A DNA stretch of 64,000 nt from Chamaesiphon minutus PCC 6605 (GTDB taxonomy: Bacteria; Cyanobacteriota; Cyanobacteriia; Cyanobacteriales; Chamaesiphonaceae). Made by a program: the position numbers and the translations under genes. Location of the stretch: the NCBI RefSeq assembly GCF_000317145.1, contig NC_019697.1, positions 2,356,001 through 2,420,000 on the forward strand, written 5' to 3'. The notes under the pieces are model-generated. The model was not told the origin of the DNA and made no database searches. It was given only the letters and a program-made list of their open reading frames with translations. Of the stretch, positions 17,565-26,163 are shown in pieces; position 1 is the stretch's first letter; each line of letters starts with the position of its first letter.

Positions 17565-19034
17565 ATGAATATAAAAAGATCGCCTCGGAGAAAGTTTTTA
17601 TTTTCCATCTCGTTGTTTTCTTTAAGTTTAATTACTGCTTGCTCTACTGGCGTTGCCAGCAATCCTGTTGACACAGGGAGTTCTTCGAGTGGAAAAAAAG
17701 TAATTCGGATTGCGATCGCCACTCAAGATCAGACTATTAATACAGCAACGGGCGGCCCTATTATTCGCGAGGAAAAACTTCTGGAAAAGTATTTACCTAA
17801 GACAGGTAAGTATCAGAACGTCGAATACAAAATTGAATGGTCGAGTCATACCTCTGGCCCCCCAATTAACAACAAAATGTTGGCAAATCAAGTTGATATT
17901 GGCATGATGGGAGATTTCCCCTTAACCATCAATATGAATACTTTTAAAGAAAAAGGGGCTGGGGTAAATAGTCTTTATATTGCTACGCTATCTACGGGTG
18001 CAACTGGAGCGGGAAATGCCATCATGGTGCCCAAAGATAGTCCGATCCAAAGCATTGCCGATCTAAAAGGTAAGCAAGTGTCTGTACCCTTTGGTTCGGC
18101 TGCCCATGGCATGTTATTGGGGGCATTAAAGAAAGAAGGTATCGATCCTGAAACCGAAATCAAACTAGTCAGCCAAGCTCCTGAAGTTGGGGGAACTAGC
18201 CTCAAGACTAATAAGATTGATGCCCATGCCAACTTTGTACCGTTTGGTGAGCTATTTCCCTTGCGCGGATTTGCCCGCAAGATTTTTGATGGTGCAGAGC
18301 TAGGTGTGCCCACATTTCATGGTGTGGTGGTGCGTTCGGATTTTGCCAAGGAGAATCCTGAAATAGTAGTGGCTTATCTGAAAGCTCTGTTAGAAGCCAA
18401 CAAAATGGTGCGCGAACAGCCAGAAGCAATGGCCACCAAAATGGAGAAGTGGACGAGTGTAGAAAAAGAAGCAGTTTATATGTTTCTAGGTCCTAATGGT
18501 CTTCAACAGGTTAGTCCAGCTATTTTGCCCGTTCATCGTCAAGCCTTAACTAATAGTGTGGCGATGCTCAAACAACTGGGTAAATTAGATGCCAAAGTCA
18601 ATGCAGAAGAGTTAACTAAATTGGCTGATGATAGTTACTTGAAGCTGGCAGCAAAAGAACTAGGAATGGATTATGACAAGATGGCTAACAAGGATGAAAA
18701 ATCCGCGATTACAGGCGCAGATGCGGCAACTAAGCAAGCAATTGGCGATCCCAAACTAGCAGCTCAGATTTGGGTCAAAGGTGAAGATAAAGTTAGAAAC
18801 TTTGCTTCGATCGAGAATATGATTGCCGATCTGAAGAAGCTTAAAGCCGAGGGGAAGCAAACTGGCAGTACGGTATTTGTCCACGATCGCAATCGAGGCT
18901 GGAAGTTGGTTGCTGACAATTCTTTCTTTGTGCGGAAGGGTAACAACATATCAGCATTTTTGACCGAGAAAGCTGCGAAGTCTTATGCTAATAGTCAGGC
19001 AGGTTCTAAGGTCTTAGCTTTTAAATCACTTTAG
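17565..19034 (+). CDS. Sulfonate/taurine-type ABC substrate-binding lipoprotein with NosL-like C-terminal domain
   Basis: Periplasmic lipoprotein of 489 residues. The start at 17565 is favoured by a GGAG upstream and by the lipoprotein signal that follows (lipobox ending SLITAC, Cys26). Residues about 45-330 form an NMT1/SsuA-type binding domain with YKIEWSSHTSGPPINNKMLANQVDIGMMGDFPL and KGKQVSVPFGSAAHGMLLGALKKEGI. The last 90 or so residues (DKVRNFASIENMIADL ... VFVHDRNRGWKLVADNSFFV ... SAFLTEKAAKSYANSQAGSKVLAFKSL) resemble NosL, a Cu-binding lipoprotein domain. The fusion makes it unusually long. Permease and ATPase genes follow. The domain is homologous to the C-terminal half of the LysR regulator at 20931-22919. 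Confidence 0.85.
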   Translation: MNIKRSPRRKFLFSISLFSLSLITACSTGVASNPVDTGSSSSGKKVIRIAIATQDQTINTATGGPIIREEKLLEKYLPKTGKYQNVEYKIEWSSHTSGPPINNKMLANQVDIGMMGDFPLTINMNTFKEKGAGVNSLYIATLSTGATGAGNAIMVPKDSPIQSIADLKGKQVSVPFGSAAHGMLLGALKKEGIDPETEIKLVSQAPEVGGTSLKTNKIDAHANFVPFGELFPLRGFARKIFDGAELGVPTFHGVVVRSDFAKENPEIVVAYLKALLEANKMVREQPEAMATKMEKWTSVEKEAVYMFLGPNGLQQVSPAILPVHRQALTNSVAMLKQLGKLDAKVNAEELTKLADDSYLKLAAKELGMDYDKMANKDEKSAITGADAATKQAIGDPKLAAQIWVKGEDKVRNFASIENMIADLKKLKAEGKQTGSTVFVHDRNRGWKLVADNSFFVRKGNNISAFLTEKAAKSYANSQAGSKVLAFKSL

Positions 19035-19170
19035 GATTCTGTTCCTGTGGAGCAGAAAAAAGATGATGTTTATACTAAGATTTGCCAGGAGTTCATACTT
19101 ACCGACAAATCACTATAAGCATCATTACTAGATTCAAGTTCTTATTTAATCTGTATTGTGGAGACGATCG

Positions 19171-20055
19171 ATGTCTAACATACCTTCTGGCCAAGTGCGG
19201 CCGATCGGACCTTGGGATAGCTTGACCCTCAAGAACCCCTTTAGAAAATCTGCGGGTGCAGTTAAAGAACCTTTTTCGGCACGGCAGCGCAATCAGCTAT
19301 TGAGACGGATGCTCTCGCTGGTATTATTCTTTGGGATTTGGCAAATCCTGTGCCTGGTGAAGTTTAACTTGTGGATTAATTTTTCCTTCTTGCCTTCGCC
19401 GATCGAAGTATTTGGGGCGACGGTTAAGTTTTTTTCTAGCAATGCCATGATTCACATTCAATCGAGTGCGGGTCGGGTATTAGCTGGATATTTCTTTGCC
19501 ACTATTTTGGGTGTAAGTTTAGGGATCTTAATTGGCTGGTTTCAAAAATTAGAAGATCTGGTGTTTCTGCCATTAGAGTTACTGCGCCCGATTCCGGCTG
19601 TTGCTTGGATTCCCTTAGCTATTCTGATGTTTCCCGATGCTGAATCGGGGATGATTTATATTACGTTTATTGGGGCATTTTTTCCGATCTTGATTAGCAC
19701 GATTAAAGGTGTCGAAGGTGTGGATATGTTACTGCTACGGGTTGGGCAATGCCTGGGTGCCAGACAGTGGGATGTATTTAAGGACATTGTGGTACCAGGG
19801 GCGATGCCGAGTATTGCCAGTGGTTTAGTGATTGGGATGGGTAACTGTTGGTTTTGCTTAGTGACTGCGGAAATTTTGGCGGGACGTTATGGGATTGGCT
19901 ATATCACTTGGGAATCTTATGTGACTTCTAACTATCCACCGATCGTGATGGGCATGTTACTAATTGGCTTAATGGGTTCGCTTAGCTCCTATTTAGTCGA
20001 GCACGTAGTTCAACTGCTGATGCCTTGGCGGGTGACTAAAAAGAAGACTGCTTGA
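19171..20055 (+). CDS. ABC transporter permease, SsuC/TauC family
   Basis: Inner-membrane permease of 294 residues. The ATG at 19171 has GGAGA about 7 bases upstream, better than an upstream TTG. An N-terminal polar tail precedes about six membrane segments. The conserved EAA loop reads GQCLGARQWDVFKDIVVPGAMPSIASGLVIGMG, typical of BPD permeases for sulfonates, taurine, nitrate and similar anions. The substrate is set by the preceding binding protein. It belongs to a probable operon with the genes at 17565 and 20104. Confidence 0.92.
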   Translation: MSNIPSGQVRPIGPWDSLTLKNPFRKSAGAVKEPFSARQRNQLLRRMLSLVLFFGIWQILCLVKFNLWINFSFLPSPIEVFGATVKFFSSNAMIHIQSSAGRVLAGYFFATILGVSLGILIGWFQKLEDLVFLPLELLRPIPAVAWIPLAILMFPDAESGMIYITFIGAFFPILISTIKGVEGVDMLLLRVGQCLGARQWDVFKDIVVPGAMPSIASGLVIGMGNCWFCLVTAEILAGRYGIGYITWESYVTSNYPPIVMGMLLIGLMGSLSSYLVEHVVQLLMPWRVTKKKTA

Positions 20056-20103
20056 GTTCAAATATATATTTCGTGGGGGTCGAATTTTGACTAGTGAGGA
20101 TTT

Positions 20104-20922
20104 ATGAAGTTGGTTGATAATAATCTCCAATCGCAGGTCAAAGGCTTAGTAGAAGTTGATAATTTATCGGTAGGTTTTCATCGCGATGGAGTATTTACAT
20201 CAGTTTTGGACTCTGTTAATTTCACGATCGAACCAGGTGAGTTTGTCTGTCTGTTAGGGCCTTCTGGCTGTGGTAAATCGACGATCTTAAATACGATCGC
20301 TGGATTTATTAAACCTTCAATGGGTAATGTCTCCGTCGATCGACAAACAATTACTAAGCCTGGAGCCGATCGCGGCTTTGTCTTTCAGCAATACTCTTTA
20401 CTACCTTGGAAAACAACATTTCAAAATGTGGAATTTGGGCTGAAGGTGCGCGGTGTCCCCAAGCCAGAACGGCGAGAATTGGTTGATTACTATCTCAATC
20501 GGGTGGGGTTGTCTAAATATCGTCATGCTTTTCCCTATCAAATGTCTGGGGGAATGCAACAGCGGGCGAGTATTATTCGCGCTTTGGTAAATTCGCCATC
20601 GGTGTTGTTGATGGATGAGCCGTTTGCGGCACTTGATGCCCAAACGCGGCACATGATGCAAGAGCTATTGTTAGATATTTGGCAAGATTTGAAATCAACG
20701 GTCGTTTTTGTGACCCACGATATTGAAGAGGCGGTATTTTTAAGCGATCGCATTTTTGTGATGGGAGTTAACCCCGGACACATTAAAACAACGGTAGATA
20801 TTGTGCTAGAACGTCCCCGGCATGTGGATCTGATGTTAACACCAGAATTTATGCAATTAAATCACCAGGTTTTTGCGCTGATTCGGGAAGAAACGCTCAA
20901 AAGTATGGCGCATGAAATTTGA
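20104..20922 (+). CDS. ABC transporter ATPase, SsuB/TauB family
   Basis: ATPase of 272 residues. Walker A GPSGCGKST is at residues 52-60, signature MSGGMQQRAS and Walker B LLMDEPFAALD follow, and the H-loop is in FVTHDIEEAVFL. These features are characteristic of the nitrate/sulfonate/taurine ATPases. It starts 48 bases after the permease stop and completes the three-gene transporter. Its stop faces that of the LysR-type regulator, eight bases away, so the operon and regulator converge. Confidence 0.95.
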   Translation: MKLVDNNLQSQVKGLVEVDNLSVGFHRDGVFTSVLDSVNFTIEPGEFVCLLGPSGCGKSTILNTIAGFIKPSMGNVSVDRQTITKPGADRGFVFQQYSLLPWKTTFQNVEFGLKVRGVPKPERRELVDYYLNRVGLSKYRHAFPYQMSGGMQQRASIIRALVNSPSVLLMDEPFAALDAQTRHMMQELLLDIWQDLKSTVVFVTHDIEEAVFLSDRIFVMGVNPGHIKTTVDIVLERPRHVDLMLTPEFMQLNHQVFALIREETLKSMAHEI

Positions 20923-20930
20923 ACGACGCA

Positions 20931-22919
20931 CTAAGTCTGGTGGAGAAATTCCGGCTGAATCCAGCGTTCGAGATCGATCTGCGTTAAATTTTGGTTATTG
21001 GGAATCTTGCTCAGTCGATCGATATGGAGTGCGATCCAGTCTGGACGAATGACGGTTTCGGAAAAGAAGCGGGCGGTTGGGGTTGATTGGTAGGCACCAG
21101 TGAGGATTTCTGTCACTAAATCTAGTTCCAACCGCGTCCATTGCGCCACCTGAGCGGGAGCAGATGGGGTATGGTGATACCAATATTGAGCCGCTTTGAG
21201 AGCTTGGAGATAGGCAACGACAACTTCTGGATAGCGATCGGCTAAATCGTGATTAACCACCACGCCATAAAATGAAGGGAGGCGATCGAGATTGTCATCG
21301 ATGAGATGACGAAATTTACCCTGACGGCAAGCCACATCGTGAAACGGGGCAAAATGCGCATAGCTATCGGCTAAATGCAGGGGAAAGTTAAAGCCTTTGA
21401 CGGCTTGGATGCTATCGAGGGAAATCAAGTCCACCTCATCTAGCAGGTGGGCTGCTTGTAGCGATCGCATTACCATTCCATGGGCGGAAGATCTCAACGG
21501 TACGGCGATCGTTTGCCCGCGTAGATCGGCGATCGTTTCCACTTTTGATTGGTGGGGAACGATGAAGGCATTGCCAGAACCATCGGGATTACTAGAAACA
21601 AAACTAACTAGACGAGTGTTGTATCGATCTGAATCGGGATCGGGTAAAGCACTGAGCAGGAGTGGATAGTCGCCTAAGATCCCAATATTTAACTTCCCTG
21701 AATCCAGCCCAGTCACAATTGGTGCGCCCGTAGCAAAATCCTGCCATTCAATCTGAAATTTGGTACCGCTGTAACGACCGTCTTGCGGTAAAAAATGCGA
21801 TAGTAGCTGCAAGCGTTGGACGATCAACCCGGCGGTGACGGCTGGGATTGTGCCATTTTGAATCCCAATCGAGAGGGTAATTGTTTCTGGACGGTGGTGA
21901 CTACTCGATCGCAGGGCAAAGCTGGGCGATCGCATCTGGATTGGCCGATCTTTCGATGGAGCGGAGGATTTTCGATCGCTTTGTAACAATTCTATGAATT
22001 TCTGAGCGGGTGTTAAGTCGGCTGCTCCCCGCAATGATTTAGGTGACTTATGGTGGTGTAAATTATGGACATCACCAATGCCCTTGGGGGTCAGCAAAAA
22101 TATATTGCCTGATAAAGCAAATTCCTGGAGCGAAATCGCTACCAAGTTGCCAGTTTGACAATCCAACTGAAATTCAAAATTAGAAGCAAAGCCTAAATAG
22201 GCACCTTGAGTGAGATAGACGCGCATCAGGCTCGTGGTATCCACCGTTTCCACATGGGGAAAGTCTGCCCAAGAAAGACCAATTTCGGCTAAGCGAGCCT
22301 CCAATACTTGGCGACTAGGGGATTCTGGACTGGAGATCGCCCAACGATGCTGTTTTAGATCGTTCAGACTCACCCACTTTTTGGTGACGAGGGGATGACT
22401 GGGGGAAACAAACAGCGCATAGTGAATCGGTGCGATCGCGATCGATGAAATTTCGGCAACATCGGCAAAACTCAGATCGGAGCAGCCCAGATCGATCTCG
22501 TTATTTGTCATGCTCCGATATAACAATTCGGGCGAATCAAAAATATGACACTGGGTTTGTAAATTTGGGTATTTTTGGCGATAGGCAAATAATTTTGCGG
22601 GCAACCAACCATTGCCGATATCGGCAGTACAGCCAATTTTAAGTGTACCAGATTTACCTTTGCCAATCCGCTCTATTTCTTGCAATAGATCGTTCTCAAC
22701 TTCAATTAATTTGGGTCCATGTTTGAGCAAAAATTCTCCCACGCTTGTTAATTGAATTTTGCGGCCTAGTCGGTGAAATAATGGAGTCCCCAGCTCTGTC
22801 TCTAACGATTTAATTTTGGCACTAACTGCTGGCTGGGTGAGATTGAGCACATCAGCAGCTTCCGTAAAACTCAAGTGGCGAGCTACTTCCAAAAAGACCC
22901 GAATCTGATAAACTTCCAT
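20931..22919 (-). CDS. LysR-type regulator fused to an SsuA-like binding-protein domain
   Basis: A 662-residue regulator, twice the usual LysR length. Residues 1-65 are the LysR winged helix (FLEVARHLSFTEAADVLNLTQPAVSAKIKSLE). Residues about 90-315 are a normal LysR effector domain. After a basic linker, residues about 346-640 form a second ligand domain like NMT1/SsuA proteins. This part matches the lipoprotein at 17565: FLPQDGRYSGTKFQIEWQDF, LNIGILGDYPL, and AVPLRSSAHGMVMRSLQ. No signal peptide separates them, so the domain is cytoplasmic and probably senses the substrate the transporter imports. It diverges from the flavoprotein operon at 23216 and converges with the transporter operon, so it likely controls one or both. 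Confidence 0.92.
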   Translation of the reverse strand: MEVYQIRVFLEVARHLSFTEAADVLNLTQPAVSAKIKSLETELGTPLFHRLGRKIQLTSVGEFLLKHGPKLIEVENDLLQEIERIGKGKSGTLKIGCTADIGNGWLPAKLFAYRQKYPNLQTQCHIFDSPELLYRSMTNNEIDLGCSDLSFADVAEISSIAIAPIHYALFVSPSHPLVTKKWVSLNDLKQHRWAISSPESPSRQVLEARLAEIGLSWADFPHVETVDTTSLMRVYLTQGAYLGFASNFEFQLDCQTGNLVAISLQEFALSGNIFLLTPKGIGDVHNLHHHKSPKSLRGAADLTPAQKFIELLQSDRKSSAPSKDRPIQMRSPSFALRSSSHHRPETITLSIGIQNGTIPAVTAGLIVQRLQLLSHFLPQDGRYSGTKFQIEWQDFATGAPIVTGLDSGKLNIGILGDYPLLLSALPDPDSDRYNTRLVSFVSSNPDGSGNAFIVPHQSKVETIADLRGQTIAVPLRSSAHGMVMRSLQAAHLLDEVDLISLDSIQAVKGFNFPLHLADSYAHFAPFHDVACRQGKFRHLIDDNLDRLPSFYGVVVNHDLADRYPEVVVAYLQALKAAQYWYHHTPSAPAQVAQWTRLELDLVTEILTGAYQSTPTARFFSETVIRPDWIALHIDRLSKIPNNQNLTQIDLERWIQPEFLHQT

Positions 22920-23215
22920 AATGTTTACAGCAGTAATAATTTATTTGTAATCGTTTCATTTAATGACGGATTGGATTGATTCAATGATTTTATCGATCTA
23001 TCAAATAGATCGATGAATGATTTCTCGAACTTGTTGCATAATGAGGGTATGAAATGCATAATCGCAGATTTAGCAGAGATTAAATGTCTCTATACAAACA
23101 TTATCTTCGCCAGATCTGGATTCCATCATTTTTTCTGTATTATTAGCAACTTTTAACGGATAAGTTTTCCACCGATCGGATGCGACTTTCTTTGCACAAC
23201 TAGGAGGATTTCAAA
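22920..23215. promoter_or_regulatory. Divergent control region with an 8-bp palindrome
   Basis: Between the LysR-fusion gene and the flavoprotein operon. ATCGATCT and AGATCGAT arms at 22992-22999 and 23007-23014 enclose seven bases. A LysR-type operator is plausible here, but GATCGATC-like words are common in this genome, so the call is weak. AGGAGG at 23203-23208 serves the flavoprotein. Confidence 0.45.
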
Positions 23216-24919
23216 TTGGAAACACAATGGCTCAAGACAGATGTTTTGGTGATTGGCGGTGGTACAGCCGGAACGATGGCCGCCATCAAAGCCAAACAAG
23301 CTAATCCAGATGGCGATGTTTTGGTGCTAGAAAAGGCTAACATCCGCCGGAGTGGGGCGATCGCCATGGGTATGGATGGTGTCAATACGGCGGTCATTCC
23401 TGGCAATTCCACGCCAGAGCAGTATGTCCGCGAAATTACGATCGCTAATGATGGGATTCTCAATCAAAATGCGGTTTACCAAACTGGCAAGTTGGGTTTT
23501 TCAGTCATTCAAGAGCTAGAAGAATGGGGGGTGAAATTCCAGAAAGACACCCAGGGTGACTACGATCTCAAGCAAGTGCATCGAGTCGGTAAATATGTAT
23601 TGCCCATGCCAGAGGGCAAGGATCTCAAGACAATTTTGGCACGTCAAGTCAAACGCCACAAAGCGAGGGTAACTAATCGCGTCATGGCCACCCGCGTACT
23701 GGTACAAGATGGTCGGGCGATCGGGGCAATTGGGTTCGATGTCCGCAGTGGTGACTTGGTAATTATTCAGGCTAAGGCGGTAATTCTCTGCACGGGAGCC
23801 TGTGGTCGTCTGGGATTACCTGCTTCAGGCTATCTGTATGGCACCTATGAGAACCCAACTAATGCAGGTGATGGCTACTCGATGGCTTACCATGCTGGTG
23901 CCGAACTGAGCAATATTGAATGCTTCCAAATCAATCCGTTGATGAAGGATTACAATGGCCCCGCCTGTGCCTATGTCGCTAGCCCATTTGGAGCCTATAC
24001 TGCAAACGCTGAAGGGAATCGCTTTATTAGCTGCGACTACTGGAGCGGACAAATGATGCTAGAAGTATGGAAAGAATTGAACTCTGGTAAAGGGCCAATT
24101 CAGCTTAAAATGACCCACTTGGACGAGAACACGATCGCCGAAATCGAATCGATTTTGTGGGCAAATGAACGTCCGAGCCGAGGTCGATTCCATGAAGGTC
24201 GGGGTGAAAACTATCGCACTAAGGGCGTGGAAATGAATATTTCCGAAATCGGACTCTGTAGTGGTCATAGTGCTTCTGGGGTGTGGGTCAATGAAAAGGC
24301 TGAAACTTCTGTCCAAGGACTGTATGCAGCAGGCGACATGGCCAGTGTCCCCCACAACTATATGATTGGAGCATTTGTATTTGGTCGGATTGCTGGTGAA
24401 AATGCAGTGGAATACGTCCAAGGTTTAGAGCATCTCGATCCCGATCCGGAATTTGTAGCAACCGAGAAAGCTCGCATCTACGCGCCACTCGATCGACCGA
24501 ATGGGATTCCCCATACCCAAGTTGAGTACAAATTGCGCCGCTTGGTCAATGATTATCTCCAACCACCCAAATCGGCTAACCGGATGGAAATCGGCTTGAG
24601 TAACTTCGTCAAATACCACGCCAGTCTCGACGAAATGGGCGCACAAGACCCCCACGAACTGATGCGCTGCATGGAAGTTCATTTTATCCGCGATTGTGCG
24701 GAAATGGCCGCCAGAGCGTCACTGTATCGCAAAGAAAGCCGCTGGGGTCTGTATCACTATCGTGTTGATTACCCAGAGAAAAACAACGAAGAATGGTTCT
24801 GCCACGTCCACCTCAAAAAAGATGAAGCCGAGCAAATGGTGTTATTCAAACGCCCGATCGAACCTTACATCGTCGATGTCAATGTCGAAACAGAAGTCTA
24901 TGATGTTGCAGTTCGCTAA
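23216..24919 (+). CDS. AprA/fumarate-reductase-type FAD flavoprotein
   Basis: A 567-residue FAD-dependent oxidoreductase of the succinate dehydrogenase/fumarate reductase/adenylylsulfate reductase A superfamily. The start is TTG at 23216, seven bases after AGGAGG. The FAD motif VLVIGGGTAGTMAAIKAK is near residues 10-27, followed by RRSGAIAMGMDGVNTAV, and VQGLYAAGDMASVPHNYMIGAFVFGRIAGENA near residue 380. The absence of a signal peptide places it in the cytoplasm. A two-cluster ferredoxin gene follows after 39 bases, as in aprAB. Its substrate is unknown. True dissimilatory APS reductase is not expected in a cyanobacterium, so a role in organosulfur or sulfite oxidation is inferred from the transporter and exporter nearby. 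Confidence 0.85.
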   Translation: METQWLKTDVLVIGGGTAGTMAAIKAKQANPDGDVLVLEKANIRRSGAIAMGMDGVNTAVIPGNSTPEQYVREITIANDGILNQNAVYQTGKLGFSVIQELEEWGVKFQKDTQGDYDLKQVHRVGKYVLPMPEGKDLKTILARQVKRHKARVTNRVMATRVLVQDGRAIGAIGFDVRSGDLVIIQAKAVILCTGACGRLGLPASGYLYGTYENPTNAGDGYSMAYHAGAELSNIECFQINPLMKDYNGPACAYVASPFGAYTANAEGNRFISCDYWSGQMMLEVWKELNSGKGPIQLKMTHLDENTIAEIESILWANERPSRGRFHEGRGENYRTKGVEMNISEIGLCSGHSASGVWVNEKAETSVQGLYAAGDMASVPHNYMIGAFVFGRIAGENAVEYVQGLEHLDPDPEFVATEKARIYAPLDRPNGIPHTQVEYKLRRLVNDYLQPPKSANRMEIGLSNFVKYHASLDEMGAQDPHELMRCMEVHFIRDCAEMAARASLYRKESRWGLYHYRVDYPEKNNEEWFCHVHLKKDEAEQMVLFKRPIEPYIVDVNVETEVYDVAVR

Positions 24920-24958
24920 CTAGAAATTATTCACGATCGGGAGTACCAAAAAATTATT

Positions 24959-25186
24959 ATGGCTTTAACTACACAACGAGTTGACGTACCCGTGATCGTC
25001 GATGAGTCTAAGTGCTTGGACAAATGTGTCGCTTGTATTGAAGTTTGTCCCCTGGATGTATTGGCAAAAAACCCAGAAACCGGGAAAGCCTACATGAAAT
25101 ACGATGAGTGCTGGTTTTGCCTGCCCTGTGAAAAGGAGTGCCCCACCAATGCTATCACTGTCAAAATTCCATTTTTACTACGCTAA
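24959..25186 (+). CDS. 2x[4Fe-4S] ferredoxin, AprB-like
   Basis: A 75-residue ferredoxin with two full cluster motifs: Cys19, 23, 26 and 30 (CLDKCVACIEVCP) and Cys51, 54, 57 and 61 (CWFCLPCEKECP). The first motif is irregular (C-x3-C-x2-C-x3-CP), as seen in AprB-like subunits. It most likely takes electrons from the flavoprotein encoded 39 bases upstream. It lies between that gene and the HEAT-repeat gene, 14 bases before the latter's start, so the genes are probably co-transcribed. Confidence 0.92.
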   Translation: MALTTQRVDVPVIVDESKCLDKCVACIEVCPLDVLAKNPETGKAYMKYDECWFCLPCEKECPTNAITVKIPFLLR

Positions 25187-25200
25187 GGGAGGCCAGCATC

Positions 25201-26163
25201 ATGGATAGTGAATTGGCACAATGGGTAGAAATGTTGCAATCGCCCAATGTAGACGATCGCTTAGTGGCGGTGAAAACCTTGCAACTGATTGGCGATGAAG
25301 AAATCCTCGCCCCATTATTGGTAGCGGTACAGGATGAAAGTCCGTTGGTGCAGAAATTAGCCGTCACCACCCTCTGGGAATTAGCGAATCCCGCCGCAGT
25401 CCCAGCCTTGCTAGAATGTCTGGCTTCACCAGTAGAAGAGGTACGCAACGAAGCTCGATCGGCCTTAAGCGAACTAATCGTCCCCGATCATTTGTTACTC
25501 CTACTCGATGCTTTATTGCGTGACGACATCAATCTCCAACTGAATATCTTATTCCTGTTGCGGAAGATTCATGATGCCCAGTGTCTCCCCTATGTGATGC
25601 CGTTTTTTGAATCTCCTCTGCCAGAATTGCGGGAAGCGGCAATTACGACATTAAGGTATCTCAATCAAGTAGAACGTTGTCAACCAGCTCTAGCACTGAT
25701 GTCCGATCCGGATGCAGCGGTGCGCCAGACAACAGCCTTGACGCTCGGTCATTTAGCCGATCCTGAAGTCGTCCCGCTGCTCTGCCAAGCAGTGACTGAC
25801 GATCCAGATTGGGAAGTACGGCGCAATGCAGCGAAATCCTTGACTACCCACGCCAATCCAGACGCGATCGAAGCTTTGGAAACAGCCGCGATCGACGACC
25901 ATTGGCAAGTCCGCAAGTTTAGCCTCCAAGCACTGCAAAAGATTCCCGCTGCCCACACTCTGCCACTATTCATCCAAGCCTTAACCGATGAATATTCGGA
26001 TGTCCGGCGCGAAGGGGCGATCGCGCTCAATATCTTAAACGATCCGGCAGCACTGACACCGCTCCAACAAGCTCTCGACGACCCCGATCGGGATGTGTGT
26101 ATCTTTGCCCAGCGCGCCATCCAAAGTATTCAACATAGCCTCCAAGAAACTTCTAATGCCTAG
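25201..26163 (+). CDS. HEAT-repeat protein
   Basis: A 320-residue all-helical protein of about nine HEAT/PBS-lyase-like repeats, for example LVAVKTLQLIGDEEILAPLLVAVQDESPLVQKLAVTTLWEL and VPLLCQAVTDDPDWEVRRNAAKSLTTHANPDAIEAL. The start at 25201 follows GGGAGG by eight bases. No lyase-specific residues are recognised, so it is more likely a scaffold for the flavoprotein, ferredoxin or Fe-S carrier. It sits in the operon between the ferredoxin and Mrp-like genes and overlaps the latter by eight bases. Confidence 0.85.
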   Translation: MDSELAQWVEMLQSPNVDDRLVAVKTLQLIGDEEILAPLLVAVQDESPLVQKLAVTTLWELANPAAVPALLECLASPVEEVRNEARSALSELIVPDHLLLLLDALLRDDINLQLNILFLLRKIHDAQCLPYVMPFFESPLPELREAAITTLRYLNQVERCQPALALMSDPDAAVRQTTALTLGHLADPEVVPLLCQAVTDDPDWEVRRNAAKSLTTHANPDAIEALETAAIDDHWQVRKFSLQALQKIPAAHTLPLFIQALTDEYSDVRREGAIALNILNDPAALTPLQQALDDPDRDVCIFAQRAIQSIQHSLQETSNA

